Shown here piece by piece: positions 12,101-24,459 of a stretch of 64,000 nt of DNA. Under the pieces are notes generated by a model. That model ran no database searches. It had not been told where the DNA came from and saw nothing but the letters and a program-made list of their open reading frames with translations. The position numbers and the translations under genes were made by a program. Positions within the stretch are counted from its first letter, which is position 1, and each line of letters starts with the position of its first letter. The DNA comes from Trichoplax sp. H2. Lineage: Eukaryota; Placozoa; Uniplacotomia; Trichoplacea. The stretch covers positions 1 through 64,000 of the forward strand of contig NOWV01000214.1 in the NCBI GenBank assembly GCA_003344405.1, in the 5' to 3' direction.

Positions 12101-14782
12101 TGTAAATTATAATTTTCTATAATTGAAAATTTTCTTGGAAATCGAATTGAACAATCGAATCAACTGAACCTTATTGAAGGACGGAAAACTTATATAGGGA
12201 TCATTTTCGTATTGACGGAATAAGAATGGATGAAATTCGACATAGCTACATTGAAAGGAATCTCATTATGATAACCCTAAAGCACTTAGAAGCTAATAAT
12301 CCTATTAGCAATGTCCACTTACGCCAGTAACTCGCTTTTACTATCGCTTGCTTGATCTTTGACGATGTTTGTTTTACTTTGTGTAATGTAACCCTACGAT
12401 AATGTTTGCAAAGTCAGCATACAGTACAAGGAAGTACGAATATACTTTACCGACTTATTTAACAATGAATAAAATATTTTTTGTAACAGACTAAAAGTCA
12501 GTCGCATACTTGGCACGTTTCTGACGTAGATGACATATATTTTTCAGCTTCATTTAAGGCAGCAAGAATTTGCGGTAAATCTAATTTAAATTTCGATATT
12601 AAAAATGAAAAGCATTACCTCAATATTCTAGTAATCATACGACTAAGAGTGGAACATACCTCGATCAATACTAAAATTGCTATCTATTTTAGCGCCTTTC
12701 TTAAATCCAGCACCAATCAAGCAATGTTCTATCAAGGCGGGGCCATAAACTATGTAGCAGGGTAGATGTAGACAATTTTAATTCAACTCACTTAACGACA
12801 TAATTCGTTAAGGAAGTTGTATAATTACTTAAACGCGGATTTAAAACTTTTCTGATTGGATCTCCTTTTTTGGCATTGCTGAGTAGCTCTTTCAATCTAT
12901 AAATTATGTGAGTTTCAAACAGCTCAATTAGAAACGTAGTAGATCCGTTATATCATGTAGCCAAGTCCAAATTTGACAAAGTAAGTGAATAGTAATGTAT
13001 AGACTTACTCATCCGTTGTTAATGAAGGTTGTGGTTGTTTAGCTAAATGGCACGGATATTGTTCACGTACAGCAAATCTAACATCTTGATTTTCTTTATC
13101 AGTACGCGTACGTAATAAAGACAATATGGTGTACTGGTAATCAGTTAAAACAATATTTCCCTAGAAATATTAACATGTCTAAGGTGAGAAAAAAATGCCT
13201 TGGTATAATTTACTGAGTAGATTAGACACTACGCTGCAAGAAGCAGTACTGTATAGATGTTCATAACAAGTAAATTTTTTGCAGCATTATAGTGTAGATA
13301 GTTGATCGACTATGGTTTTAAATTGAACTAGGCACATTAAAGATCGTATCGAAATATTAACTTTACTATACAACCTTTCTTAAACCTATTTTAGCTATAC
13401 ACGTAAGTATGATAGATTTATTTATACATCGTTAAATCTTAAAATTCTATTTTTTTTTACCCGATCATAAAACTCTACAATCAAGTGATATGCAGCTTCA
13501 TTAGAGCCAAATTGAAAATCGACAATACGATCAATACCAAGTTGATTAATTTCTACTAGCCTTCGAGTCCTTAAATGCTTCCGTAGCTATAGAAGAATAG
13601 AAGTATGTTCGAGTGATGTACTGTAGTGCACTAATAATTATGCCTTAATTATTCAAAAATCACCCATTGCAATGAATTGATAGCTAGTTACAGCATTACC
13701 TTCATGGAGAACCCGGAAGGAATGATATGTTTCGGCCATTCGAAGTCAGTTGTATGAAATCGAGTACCCGATTCGATAAGTAATAGGTTCTTATAATCTG
13801 GTCTGAATAGATGATCAAAGTGGTATTTATATCAATTTAGGTTCAAAGTTCAAAAATACAAGCATTGGTATCAGTTATTTCGGGCGTGTTTTAGTCCATT
13901 ATTACAGGCTGTAACAATTTATCATCATCGATAGCTCGCCTCAAGAAATCCAAATAGGTTCGTTCGACTGGCTAAGCCCTCTAAATCTATAAAGTACTGT
14001 CAGATGGTGTACTACGAGCTGAACACTACCCTAGCAAAGTAGATTGACAGCACTACAGTAACTGTGCTGAATAACTATTACTAAGTACACAGTATCTGTA
14101 GATCATTCACAAAAGATGGCAAGCCTATTGATGAATCTATTTCAGCTATAGAGCTTTTAAATCCTTCATTTTACTGTCATATGGTGATATTACGAGCAGA
14201 ACATAACCGTAGCATGGTAGATTGATTGTACAACTGTGCTGAAAACGTTCTACGACATACAAAGAATCTGCAGATCATGATCAAATAATGGCAAGCATAT
14301 TAATGAATCTATTTCAACTCTAACGTTATCCATAGATGATTTTCTATCTATTCTATCAAAAGCCATCAACTTACTTGGCTAGCTTGATTAAGTAACTCTT
14401 GGAATCGATATCGTATACATTAACCACCCGTAAACCTAAAAGTCTAGAACAAGTTTGCAAGGAAAAAAAAGTAAACTCATCAATCATCCTAAAATACAAT
14501 CGTTCTATTACCGCATTATTGCTACCGTACAAGTCTTCCTTGTCTCTATTACTATCAAAATGAGTCAAAATTTCAAATAGACTATTGCAATTAACTGCAT
14601 GGATGATATACTGCTATCCTCTTGTCGACTCGTCAACTGTAGTCTACTTTGCCATCGAGTAGGCCTTGTGTTAGCCTTATACAGTAAGCGTACAACCATT
14701 TTTCTTGCTTGAAAAATACATACTGTTGCTTGATTTCGGTAATGACTGCACAAATATCGATGGTCGTAAACTTTCCCTTCAT
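6155..14782 (-). CDS. NEMF: NEMF (Rqc2/NFACT family), ribosome quality-control factor
   Basis: NEMF/Rqc2 binds stalled 60S subunits carrying peptidyl-tRNA, recruits the Listerin ligase and adds C-terminal tails to the nascent chain. More than 30 exons were read. Exon 1 (14724-14782) encodes [17 protein letters not shown]; next are 14375-14443 ([15 protein letters not shown]), 13700-13802, 13461-13586, 13009-13159, 12829-12896, 12660-12749, 12510-12580, 12323-12393, 12170-12245, 12031-12093, 11878-11955, 11766-11813 and 11483-11643. The NFACT-R domain spans 9723-10628 ([31 protein letters not shown]). Acidic and lysine-rich exons lie at about 7.8-9.6 kb. NFACT-C spans 7045-7145 ([15 protein letters not shown]) to the stop at 6155-6157. 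D9, D96 and R97, the positions required for tailing in the family, are present. Phases agree across the N-terminal half. Borders between 7.2 and 9.5 kb are less certain. The linker before NFACT-R is shorter than in human NEMF. Confidence 0.95.
13985..14335. repeat. Two-copy tandem duplication of about 170 bp in NEMF intron 2
   Basis: ACTGTCATATGGTG..TACGAGC..GAACA, GTAGATTGA..GTACA and GCAAGC.TATT.ATGAATCTATTTCA occur in the same order in both halves (start near 13990 and 14165). The copies are clearly diverged. This explains the unusual length (about 570 bp) of this intron. Confidence 0.6.
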
Positions 14783-15060
14783 GTTGCATGCCAAAAGTAC
14801 GAAGGGATGGACAAAATAAATAGGTTAAGAGATCCAATTGAGGCAAAATTGGCTGCAATGGCCGTAGTGGTGGCCAACTTGGCTGAGTCAGCAGTCTGTT
14901 TCTAAGCTACCTGACGAAGAAGAACGGCCGTGTGCGTGTGGCATGCCAATGCACCAATAGACTCCACCCCATCTTCTATAGTAATCCATATTGCACGATA
15001 TCTTGTTTAGAGTAGTAGATCACTCACACTGCACAGGTGCACATGCTTTCTGTGCGCAGG

Positions 15061-15096
15061 CCGGTCCGGTCCGATCCAATCCGGTCCGGTCTGGTC
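15061..15096. promoter_or_regulatory. CGGTCC short repeat upstream of NEMF
   Basis: The motif CCGGTCCGGTCCGATCC is followed by a second imperfect copy, about 280 bp upstream of the NEMF ATG. It closely resembles 57841-57877. Its GC content stands out from the flanks. Function is inferred from position. Confidence 0.4.
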
Positions 15097-15735
15097 AAGC
15101 ACATTAAGTGGTCTCCACGCCTGCTTTGACTCGCTGCTCCATACAGTGTGAAAATTACAGAGTAAACACTGGATATTGGACAAGGTCAAAGTTTCAATAT
15201 ACATTGAGATAGGGTCTAAATGGTCCAGGTGACATCATTTTTGCTAGCAATTGATCTTGTGCTGGTAGAAGAGAAAGGGATAGGCAAGAGCTTTTTCTTC
15301 TATCTGTATGGGTTGTTCTTAGGCTTAAATTGTACAGTATAAGCTGACTATCCTACTGTACGTGTCATAGAATTATGTCTGCAAGCGTAGTATACATGAC
15401 ATATAAATAATCATAAGCAATTTTGATTTCATGCCCTGTTAGATGATGATTATGATTGTGCCCACGGTCAATCTTGGTAGAAGATTTCATAAGAATCCAT
15501 GATACCATTCTGTGATCCCCTGGTAGCTATGACAAATCCCTGGCAAAAATAATGTCACTATAGCATGACGATCGTCCTTTACTGCCTTAAGTAGTGTACA
15601 AGACAGGTGAATCATCCACTCTAGTATACTCTCTCCACGGGGTATCATCCGTATTTCCAGTCCTTCTGACTCAATGGTCTAGTACGCAGACTCCAATCAG
15701 TCCATGTTGATCCAGCGATATGCTGTAGTATATAA

Positions 15736-15760
15736 TTCATTAATTAATTAATTAATTAAT
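15736..15760. repeat. (TTAA)n microsatellite
   Basis: About six perfect TTAA/TAAT steps followed by CTCTCTCGCTC. Simple repeat between the divergent NEMF and DGCR8 starts. Confidence 0.9.
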
Positions 15761-16062
15761 CTCTCTCGCTCTATCTTGCAGCAAGGCCTTATCATCGTCC
15801 AGGAAAGTTCTGTTCAAAACGACGTTTGATGATCCAATTTGTCGCTGCAGCCTGGATCGTTTAGGAGAAGGATTAATCCAATAGAGTGCAATGGTCCTAT
15901 TGTAGAGCACTTTCCACTAGCCAGGCAAGACAGGAAACAGGTGTTAAAAACCAGGTCTGCAAAAGCGACTTGGATTGAGCTGCTGAAGATCGGATCGACT
16001 AGGTAGCATAGTAGTGAGAGAAGCTCCAAACTCGAATGGATTGCTGACCAAACGATGAAAAC

Positions 16063-19000
16063 ATGTCTCAACCGAGCAAGAAACCTCGATTACAACCACA
16101 CGATGATTATTATCCATCGATGCAAGCTAGTCGAAATTCAGATACCAGCATCAATAATAATAACAATAATAATAGCAATTCTCGAAGGACCAGCAATTTA
16201 ATACAAATTCAACTGCAAAATTCTAGACCATCGCTTGATCAATTTGCAAATACCACCGGCAGCATTTCTCAAGCAGATCCCAATGCTAGCATCCCTAATG
16301 CAGAGTATCATACCATCAACACAAAGATCCTTCAAACTGATCATAATACCACCGTCGTCCATCCTGCTCACGATGCAAAAATCTCTCAACCGTATCCGAA
16401 TACCAAAATACTCTATCCAGATCAGAACACAAACATCCTTCAACCTGACCATGATGCCATGATCCTCCATCCATATCGTAATATTACAAGTACAATTACT
16501 CATCCAGATGATCATACCAACATCACTCCAGTAAGTCATCACGCCCATCATAAGGATCAGAAGACTAACGTAACTCCTTTACATCATCATGCCAACAAGA
16601 ATCAACGAGATCACAACACCATACCTTCTTACTCACACCAGGAGAATTATCATCGTTCCACCAAATTAGATAGTCAACAGGATTCACATCATCACGCCAA
16701 GTTGGAATATCGTGCTAGACAAAAAATAGCAACAAACGACCTCACTGCTGATGAAATCTACGAGCTTAAAGTGGCCAATATAATGTCTGCTAATCGAGAG
16801 TCCGATAATAGTAAAGAGAAAAAGAGAATGATCGATGTTATTGACAGGAAGGAAGACAAATCGTCGACTAATCAAGAGTTCGATAACAGTAAAGAGAAAA
16901 GGAGAAAGATCAATGCTATTGACAGTGGAAAAGACAAACCGTCGACTAATCAAGAGTCTGATAACTGTAGAGAGAAAAAGAGAAAGATCCATCCTGTTGA
17001 CGGTAGAAAAGACATACCGTTGACTAACCAAGAGTCCGATAGCGGTAAAGAGAAAAGGAAAAAGATCAATGCTATTGCTAGTAGGAAAGACAAACCGTCC
17101 ACCTCTAGCAAGAACATCACCGATTGGCAAAAATATTACCAAAATGTTGATAAGCTTATAAAAGGTGAGATCACTACAAATTGTAATATACTGTACAGTA
17201 GAGCAATCAACGTCCTGATATGCCAATATTGTACTTTTACATGGATGATGATAGTTTCTATTGCTATAGGAATATAAACAACCATTGTTGGATAAAACGA
17301 GATAATTGTTTACAATTTTAACCAGTCTAAAAATAGTGCATGTTACTTTAAAATCGGCCTATTTTCTCTCACTCGCTCTACACCGGCGGAGTGGGGTGCT
17401 TGTGCATTCGCCATCATTACCTTGACTGTAGTCATTAGCCTACAGTCATTTTATAGAGTACCTGTATTGCAAGAACATGTAGCATGATATCAGGCAATGG
17501 TGAAGGAGGTTAAAGAGGACCATGCAGAAACAATTTTTCCAATTTTCTCACTTTGATCTACTAGCGTCCATTAACCATTTGCCTATCTTCAATAATTGCA
17601 AAATTGTATTTTTTTCTTTATACATAGCCAACTATGGTCAATATGACCATGATTTGCCACCTGATTGGATTGCTGTGGTCCATACATCTGGAGCTACCAT
17701 TTACTTGCATACTCCAACTCTAGTTTGTACCTGGTCCAAACCGTATCCTTTGCAATCCTCCAGTCATTTACGGGTTATTAAAAATTAACATAATAGCACA
17801 TCGAATTGGTTAATCGCATCATTACTGAACGATAATTATGATTTAATGATATTATTAATAAATGCAAGTATCTCGTTAATTCCCTGATAGGATCACTACC
17901 CGCCAATTTCCGCTATTCCATGTATGCAATTAGTTAAGAATGAAGAAAGCGAGGAAAATTCTGGTGAAAGCACAACAGCACCTAAAACAGGAGAAAATAG
18001 CAAAGCTGGCACTGACAAAGCAGCTAGTCAGCACTGCCAATTTGTTGGTAATGATACCATTCTACTTTAACATACGATAACTGCAATACAGCCACTCAAT
18101 AGTATTGCTGCTATTCTTATTGTAGTAAAGCCATAAATACATGTGAATTGATTGAGCTCATAGCATCCTTGCTATGACTGCTAATTCAGCTGCGAGAATC
18201 GATTAAATATAAAAGATTGCTATAACCAGATCGTTGTTGCTTAAAAGGAAATCATCCTTGTGTTGGCACATATTGAATCAACAAAAATTTAAGCGATTAT
18301 CATGAGCTTAATAAATAAGCAGTGTGCTTTTTTAGAACATTAATGGTACAATTGTTTTTTAACTTTGACTCAAAATTGCTTTAACATCGGAGAATCAAAA
18401 CAATTAATTTCAAGTTCGATTTTAGCCATCTCTTGTAATAATTATGTAATGGTTGATAAATTACCTCTTTAATTAAATAGATGCTGATACGTTGCAAAGC
18501 TATCTTGGTGGACTATTCGATATGGATGTTATTGATGTTAAAGAAACAAAGTTAGAACTCAATAATATATTGTAAATGTATTCAAAAAATTGCGGCATTT
18601 ATTAAACTATAAATTACCTTCTGCTTGTACTATAGAAAATTTTTCCAAACTGAGAGTGACGTTGACCGTTCCAAGGTATATTATTACCTAGAATTAACTG
18701 TAGTATTATTATATTTGATATACGTTTTTGTTGCGCTTTATAAGTTCAATCTTAATCAGATACCATTTTCTGTTTTTAAATAACTTAGAAAAAGGCATTA
18801 GAGAAAAATAAAGGTTAGTAATACCAATATGGTTAATATCAAATTTAGTACAATATAAATTTTTTGACATTTGCCACAGGACAATCCTACTGAACCAGTT
18901 TTTAACTTTTTGACTTGATTTACTTTTATATACCGTAACTTTGGTCATTAGAAATTACATGGGTATTAGATATATGCACAATAACTTTGCAGGGTTATTC

Positions 19001-20824
19001 TATATACTTACAATGACTACGTGCTTAAGTTATCTACAGCAATAGAAAATTGTAGTGTTGATATTTATTATACATTGTCTCGCCACCCTTTTGTTATACG
19101 CAAAGAAGATGATTTTGTCTGAAAAATACCTGCTTGTCAAGTCTTATGGCTTGATTTCTAGTGACCATTTCAATGCCCTTCATTTTTGAAACATTTCTGG
19201 CATATTTTATAGCTTGGGATAGTGGAAAGGCATTAACTCAATCTGTCACTAGTTCTCTGGTGAATTACTGTCAAGGCGTACTATCAAAACGGATAAGATT
19301 TAGCATTGAAAAGAGTAAGCGATCTTATTTCTTGTAAATCTCACTGTCAAGTCTTACTTTTAGATACGTATATCCTAATATATAAAGTATGCATATCTTA
19401 GAAAATTCTAGAGGAATTTTTGTTGCCTCTGCAATCGTTAATGACAAAGTAGTTGGTGTCGGTGAAGCGAGAAATAAAAAAGATGCCAGACAGAGCGCTG
19501 GTAACGTAACATTTTATCTTAGAAGATGATTACCTATAGCAGTATACGCTATTTGCAAATGTAGAATTGGTGTTGTAATTATTTCAATAAATTATCAATA
19601 TTACTTACGGTAACGTAAATTTTACCTATTTAGCGATAGCCGCATTCAAAGTCCTTAATCCTACGTTTTATGAAACTTACCGAAACAGTAATAATCTTAA
19701 CGAAGATACTGTAAAATATGATGTAAGTGTTTACTTGTGTAGAGAATTTATGTATAGTATCGGCTAACATGTTATGAATGAAGTAATGAGGAGCTTATGA
19801 TCATTTTTACTATACTTAAATATTGCAGATATTCAATTCTTTATTAATTACCGATCGTAAAATACTTGATATTCAAAATATTATCGATATTCCCAAACCA
19901 TTCGATGTCTTAAAGGAATGCTATCAAAGGTAACATCGAGCAAGATCAATTTAGTATAGTAACTTAGATAGGTCATAAAAATTTATTTCCATGCGACTAC
20001 TACCTGAGGTCAATTCTCCTGTTACTAAATATATAATGTGATTTTGTTTCTATTTATTATTACTCTTTGGCGATAATGGAAGAAATTCTGCATTCATAAA
20101 TCTACAAGAAAATGCCCTTAAAATTTCCTCGGATTATAACCAATCGCTATCTTTACATCGTTGTGTTATCAGTGTCGGCAAACACGTTGTAACTGTAAGT
20201 ATTTTGTCTGTATGTATAACATTTGACATCGCTCAATACTTATGCGTAATTTTAAACTTTGTCGTTTCGTTTATCATTTTATACTGGCCTCATGTCTTTA
20301 CTGCAGGCGCGAAATACGAATAAAGAAAGAGCTAAGCAAATGGCTTCGTTAGATGTCCTGAAGGTAGTGTACATTGATTATTTCATTCAATCTATTGCAG
20401 TCATCATTTTTTTGGAAACGGACAAGTTAAGAAGCTGATCTTAATTTATGTTAGCGCATACATCCAACTATAAAAAATTGGAGTACCATAATAAAGCTCT
20501 ACTATAACAATAAATGGATTGATAAATCGCGTAGCGTTGGAAATGAAAGCAATAATTCAGCTAGCGTCACATCAAATGACGAAACTTCCATTCTAAATCT
20601 AGTTAAAGCTTCAATGAGAAATGCGAAGATGGTAATGAGCGTATATTGAATTATATCTATTAATAATATTGCTCTCGTACTAACTCAACAATAAAACAAC
20701 CTTGGTATTTCCATTCATCAAGGTCAATCTTTCATTCTCTAATAATGTTCTTAATTTAAAACAGATGCGGCGGGCGTATAGTGAACAGTACCAGCTTGAT
20801 CCCTTTCGAGATATTGAAATTTAA
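16063..20824 (+). CDS. DGCR8: DGCR8/Pasha, RNA-binding subunit of the Microprocessor
   Basis: DGCR8 partners Drosha in the nucleus to recognise and crop primary microRNAs. Exon 1 (16063-17164) encodes 367 low-complexity residues with an Asn run, His-rich repeats and basic 26-residue repeats. Exon 2 (17628-17773) carries the WW segment LPPDWIAVVHTSGATIYLH and TWSKPY. Exon 3 (17891-18047) has DHYPPISAIPCMQL, matching the IPC motif whose Cys ligates haem in human DGCR8. The first dsRBD spans 19213-19314, 19402-19500 (FVASAIVNDKVVGVGEA) and 19634-19722. The second spans 19829-19929, 20083-20194 (CVISVGKHVVT) and 20307-20363 (KERAKQMASLDVLK). The C-terminal Drosha-binding tail begins in 20455-20631 (HPTIKNWSTIIKLY) and ends at 20765-20824. 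Phases agree for exons 1-3 and from 19213 onward. Exons between 18481 and 19212 (18481-18550 and about 18636-18675, plus at least one more) are uncertain. Low similarity of exon 1 to vertebrates is expected for this region. Confidence 0.93.
16792..17103 (+). repeat. Four in-frame 78-bp (26-residue) coding repeats in DGCR8 exon 1
   Basis: Residues 244-347 are four tandem copies of a unit like NQESDNSKEKKRKINAID followed by SGKDKPST. Each carries a basic KEK(K/R)RK cluster that could serve as a nuclear localisation signal. Copies differ at several positions but keep length and frame, so the repeat is maintained as protein. Confidence 0.85.
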
Positions 20825-23249
20825 CCGAAGAAGTTATCATACAGCATCGCTACGATGCATTATTTGATACTAAATAATCTTGCGTTATCAATTACATTAT
20901 CATTTGATTTATTATGTTATTCCGTTCCCTTTGAGAATACTATCAAAACAGTAATTGATTAAATATAGAATTGTTATTAAAATTAGAAATTGATATTTCA
21001 TATTTTGCGAATCAAGATAGGTTTATTACGTTGCTCACGACAATGTTAAAATGATCTCTTTCTATATATTTATATTTGATTATCGCCGATATTAAGTACG
21101 ACGACAGCATCTGTGTCTGTGCTGCTGAGCTGTTTTTAACTTGACTGCTCGATTGAATTTTGATCATAATTTATAAGGTTATTTTACGAAAAGAAGACGT
21201 TTAATATTTATCATCCATTTTAAGACGAATTATTTTGTCATATTTCTTTAATCATGATTGTTAATAATTAACATAGCTAGTCTCGATGCTAATGACACAT
21301 CGAGATAAAATTTATTAATGCTTACGATATTGATCAATATTTTGCATCAATGAATGCACAAATGGTTTTATATCTGTTACCAGTTCTTGGGTGTCAGTTA
21401 CTGTTTAATTGTTATTATCCAATTTGGAATTATTTTGTGAATCCGATAAGGTTTCATAATCTATGAATCAGAATTGCGTTAAGAACGCTATAATTTTCTC
21501 GAGGAACTGCTCATTAAACATTTACTCAAACAGAGATTTATAGAGGGGCTTATTTATTTCAAAGATTGTATGCATGCACACGTATACATGTGGTATGCTT
21601 TTATAACACGTGTAGTATTGCAAAATACGAGTATGGGCTTAAAGCAGCAATTTATGCCGTTAGCACGTATTTAACCACATGAAAAATAATTGTATTCATA
21701 TAGGCATATCTTTTATCAGTAAGAGAATTGCAAGCCTAGCATTGAAATTTAAACTACATTAAGGATTTTAAATATCGTTAATGCATGGAGGTAGGTGTGC
21801 GTATAATACGAGTTACCAAGTCGGCTTATTTCTTACAATTTATTTAAATAGACTGTACTTACTATTCGAACACTAGAACTGGCAATGTAGCAGAGTTAAT
21901 CAGTAAAAAATTAGCTAAAAGAATGTTGTCTAGGCCATTTATAGTGTAATACGTATTTTTTAATAATTTGCTATCAGTACCATAAATTAAAGTACAAATA
22001 TAACTGAAATACATTCCACTATTCATTTATGCAATATCACAGTACGGTTATTGTATCTGTAATTCGCTATATGCTACATCAGTTAAGATTTTGTCTTTAC
22101 AGTTTACTCTAGATATGCTTTTAAATATGAGCTTAGGTTAGTATTGTGATTGTGTTTCCATCTAAATAGCTTATATCACATAATATCTTATCCCTGTGGC
22201 TATGTAACAGCGGTCTGTCCAGCTTTATTCTACACATTAGTACCATACAGGATATCTATAATTTATATCTCATATATGGTAATTTTAAAATCAGCGGCAG
22301 AGCAGAGTATGTATAAAGGGCAAGATTTGAGTAAATTATCCACGTAGCTTACTACATCAATCTGCACAACATTATGTTATACTCATGTATTAGTATATTT
22401 ATGATCTATATCATGGATATACAATTGCATATATTAACTAATCATAGTTTATAATTAATGACTGAATAAAACGGAGGAGCGGACCTTCACTGCATTAATC
22501 CTGATTTCACTTTTATAGTTGATGAATTCAGTAATAACATTAGGATACGAATCTCATTTATCTTATGCCTAATTGGTTGAATTTTTGACTTATTTCTATC
22601 TCGAATGGAAACTACCGTTAATAAACGCCAAGCTTTATATATTACTAAGTAGATCCCTCATGGCTTGTTAAATTATAAAATCGTCTAATTATTTTAGACA
22701 TGATGTATCGTGATCAATGAGTCCAATCCGCCTATATTAACTATCTCACTGAGCATAATAGGGTCCATCTTATTAGTAGTAGCTTCACGTTTCGCACCTT
22801 CTCATAGTATTATTATCTAAATTAAATGTCTAATGCATCCTACGTATGTGATTCTCTTTATATATTTACTTGATATTCTTACAAAATCATTTATTTTTAC
22901 ACAGTGTCGATGTGGAATTACGCAATTTTCACTAATACAGGATACACTTCATAAATACAAGCAAATTGTTGCAAATGAGTAAGCTGATGAAGATTTTCAC
23001 GTACAATCCACCTTCTTATTCAAGTATTATAGTTATATGGACGCAATTAGTGGTCGTCTCTTGTTGACGTATACTGCCTAAGTTAAAGAATAACCTAGGA
23101 GAATCACATGATAATATCCATATTGTCATGGTTGGGTTAGATCAATTTTTTTTATTTTTTATGTAGCAAGTTATTGATTTATTAGCTCAGCGCCCTGAGG
23201 CATTTTGTTATCAATTACTTCAACGCCCTCGCTATAACAGGATTTACGG

Positions 23250-24000
23250 TAAAACTATCGACTTTCTTTAATCGATACTTGGTAATTATGACATAAAATA
23301 TTAAAGTTGGATAATATAATTAGCCATTTATAAGTGAATTAATTACTCTAACATACATATACAAATCAATACTCTACAATGAAAGGTACTTGTCAATTCC
23401 AACTATTACTGATGGAAGCTGTTCATTTATGCTTGATATTACAGTCCTTGATATACAGTTATCACTTATCTTCGACCGATGTTCGATGAAACATCTGAAT
23501 TCGGATGATATACGCTAGAACAGGGAAGCAGCCAGGCCTTATAAATCAATTGATGACTACTCTACTCACATACAGTTCAATACTCTGTCAATAGAATGTA
23601 TCTAATTCGTAAATATTCTTGAAAGAAGCTGATCATTAACTGTAATATCGACTCTTTTCAGCCGATGCTTGAGAGTTCTGCATTGAAAATTAAGTTTAGA
23701 TAATTAATAGATCTATATTATTTACTACAAGGATGGCTAAACTAGCCGTTGTATGTGAATTAATCACCATGATATACATATATAGATTTATATTCTGCAA
23801 TGATAGATACCAGTACTAGTCAGTTTTAACCTTTTACGAATCGGAAGTTGATCATTTACTTTTGATATTTTAGTATTTGATATACGATTATCGATCATTT
23901 TCAGTCGATATCTGATGAAGCATTGAATTTGGGCAATATCTGCTAGAACGGGGAGCAATTAACCGGTATAAATTAATCAATATTCAACAACGAAAGGTAA
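23250..24000. repeat. Decayed tandem repeats, about 200/420 bp spacing
   Basis: GTGAATTAAT..ATATACATAT..AATCAAT.CT.CAATGA, then GATATACG/AGTTATC..TC.ATGTTCGATGAA and CGCTAGAAC.GGGAGCA appear near 23333-23530 and again near 23755-23955. A third, poorer copy lies between them. Substitutions and indels are many. Confidence 0.5.
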
Positions 24001-24459
24001 TCAGTTTTAGCAGTAAATACATCTAACGGAGACTGATGCTCCAATCTTGACGACGCATTAATTTAGATTGTCAGAAAGCAACATCGGCAGTATTGCACAA
24101 TAACTGAATGAACAAAGTTAAAGGTTAAGTGCTACTAATGACAAGTTAATCTCCACCTCAAAATTAAGATTGAGCCAATTAAAATTACGGGTCCTGACGT
24201 GTACACATATATAGCCTGGAAAGTCTTGAAATATTTACTTGCCTTTAATGGTCGATGACGAACTAGTTATTAACCTCAAACTGATCAAATCGCAACTTTT
24301 ATAGCATGTACTTTAATCAGAGATGGCTAAGAAAAAGGCCAACTGTTGCAGTTAAATGCCCTTTTCCTTTTATTATCGATATCTTTCATCTATAAAAAGA
24401 TAGTAAGGCGGACTTATGTATATTAACATGCAACGGAAGTAGAAGCTATTGAGATAGAG

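Larger units (their letters stand above)
14783..16062. promoter_or_regulatory. Divergent intergenic region between NEMF and DGCR8
   Basis: The two start codons face away from each other 1.28 kb apart, so both promoters should lie here. The region holds a CGGTCC repeat (15061-15096), a TTAA microsatellite (15736-15760) and a CT-rich stretch just after it. No convincing coding exon was seen. Confidence 0.5.

Noticed and set aside
13986-14335. Repeat in NEMF intron 2 as extra NEMF exons
   Set aside because: No frame continues the family sequence, and exons 2 and 3 already join in phase (LIKLAKPDYKN).
16198-17226. Minus-strand frames of 117 and 180 codons (16198-16551, 16684-17226)
   Set aside because: They lie antisense to the repeat-rich DGCR8 exon 1 and are by-products of its biased codons; they have no motifs.
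18959-19140. Stretch reading like LSRHPFVIRKEDDFV as a DGCR8 exon
   Set aside because: It resembles the segment before dsRBD1, but no acceptor gives a phase that agrees with the neighbouring exons, so it is left unassigned.
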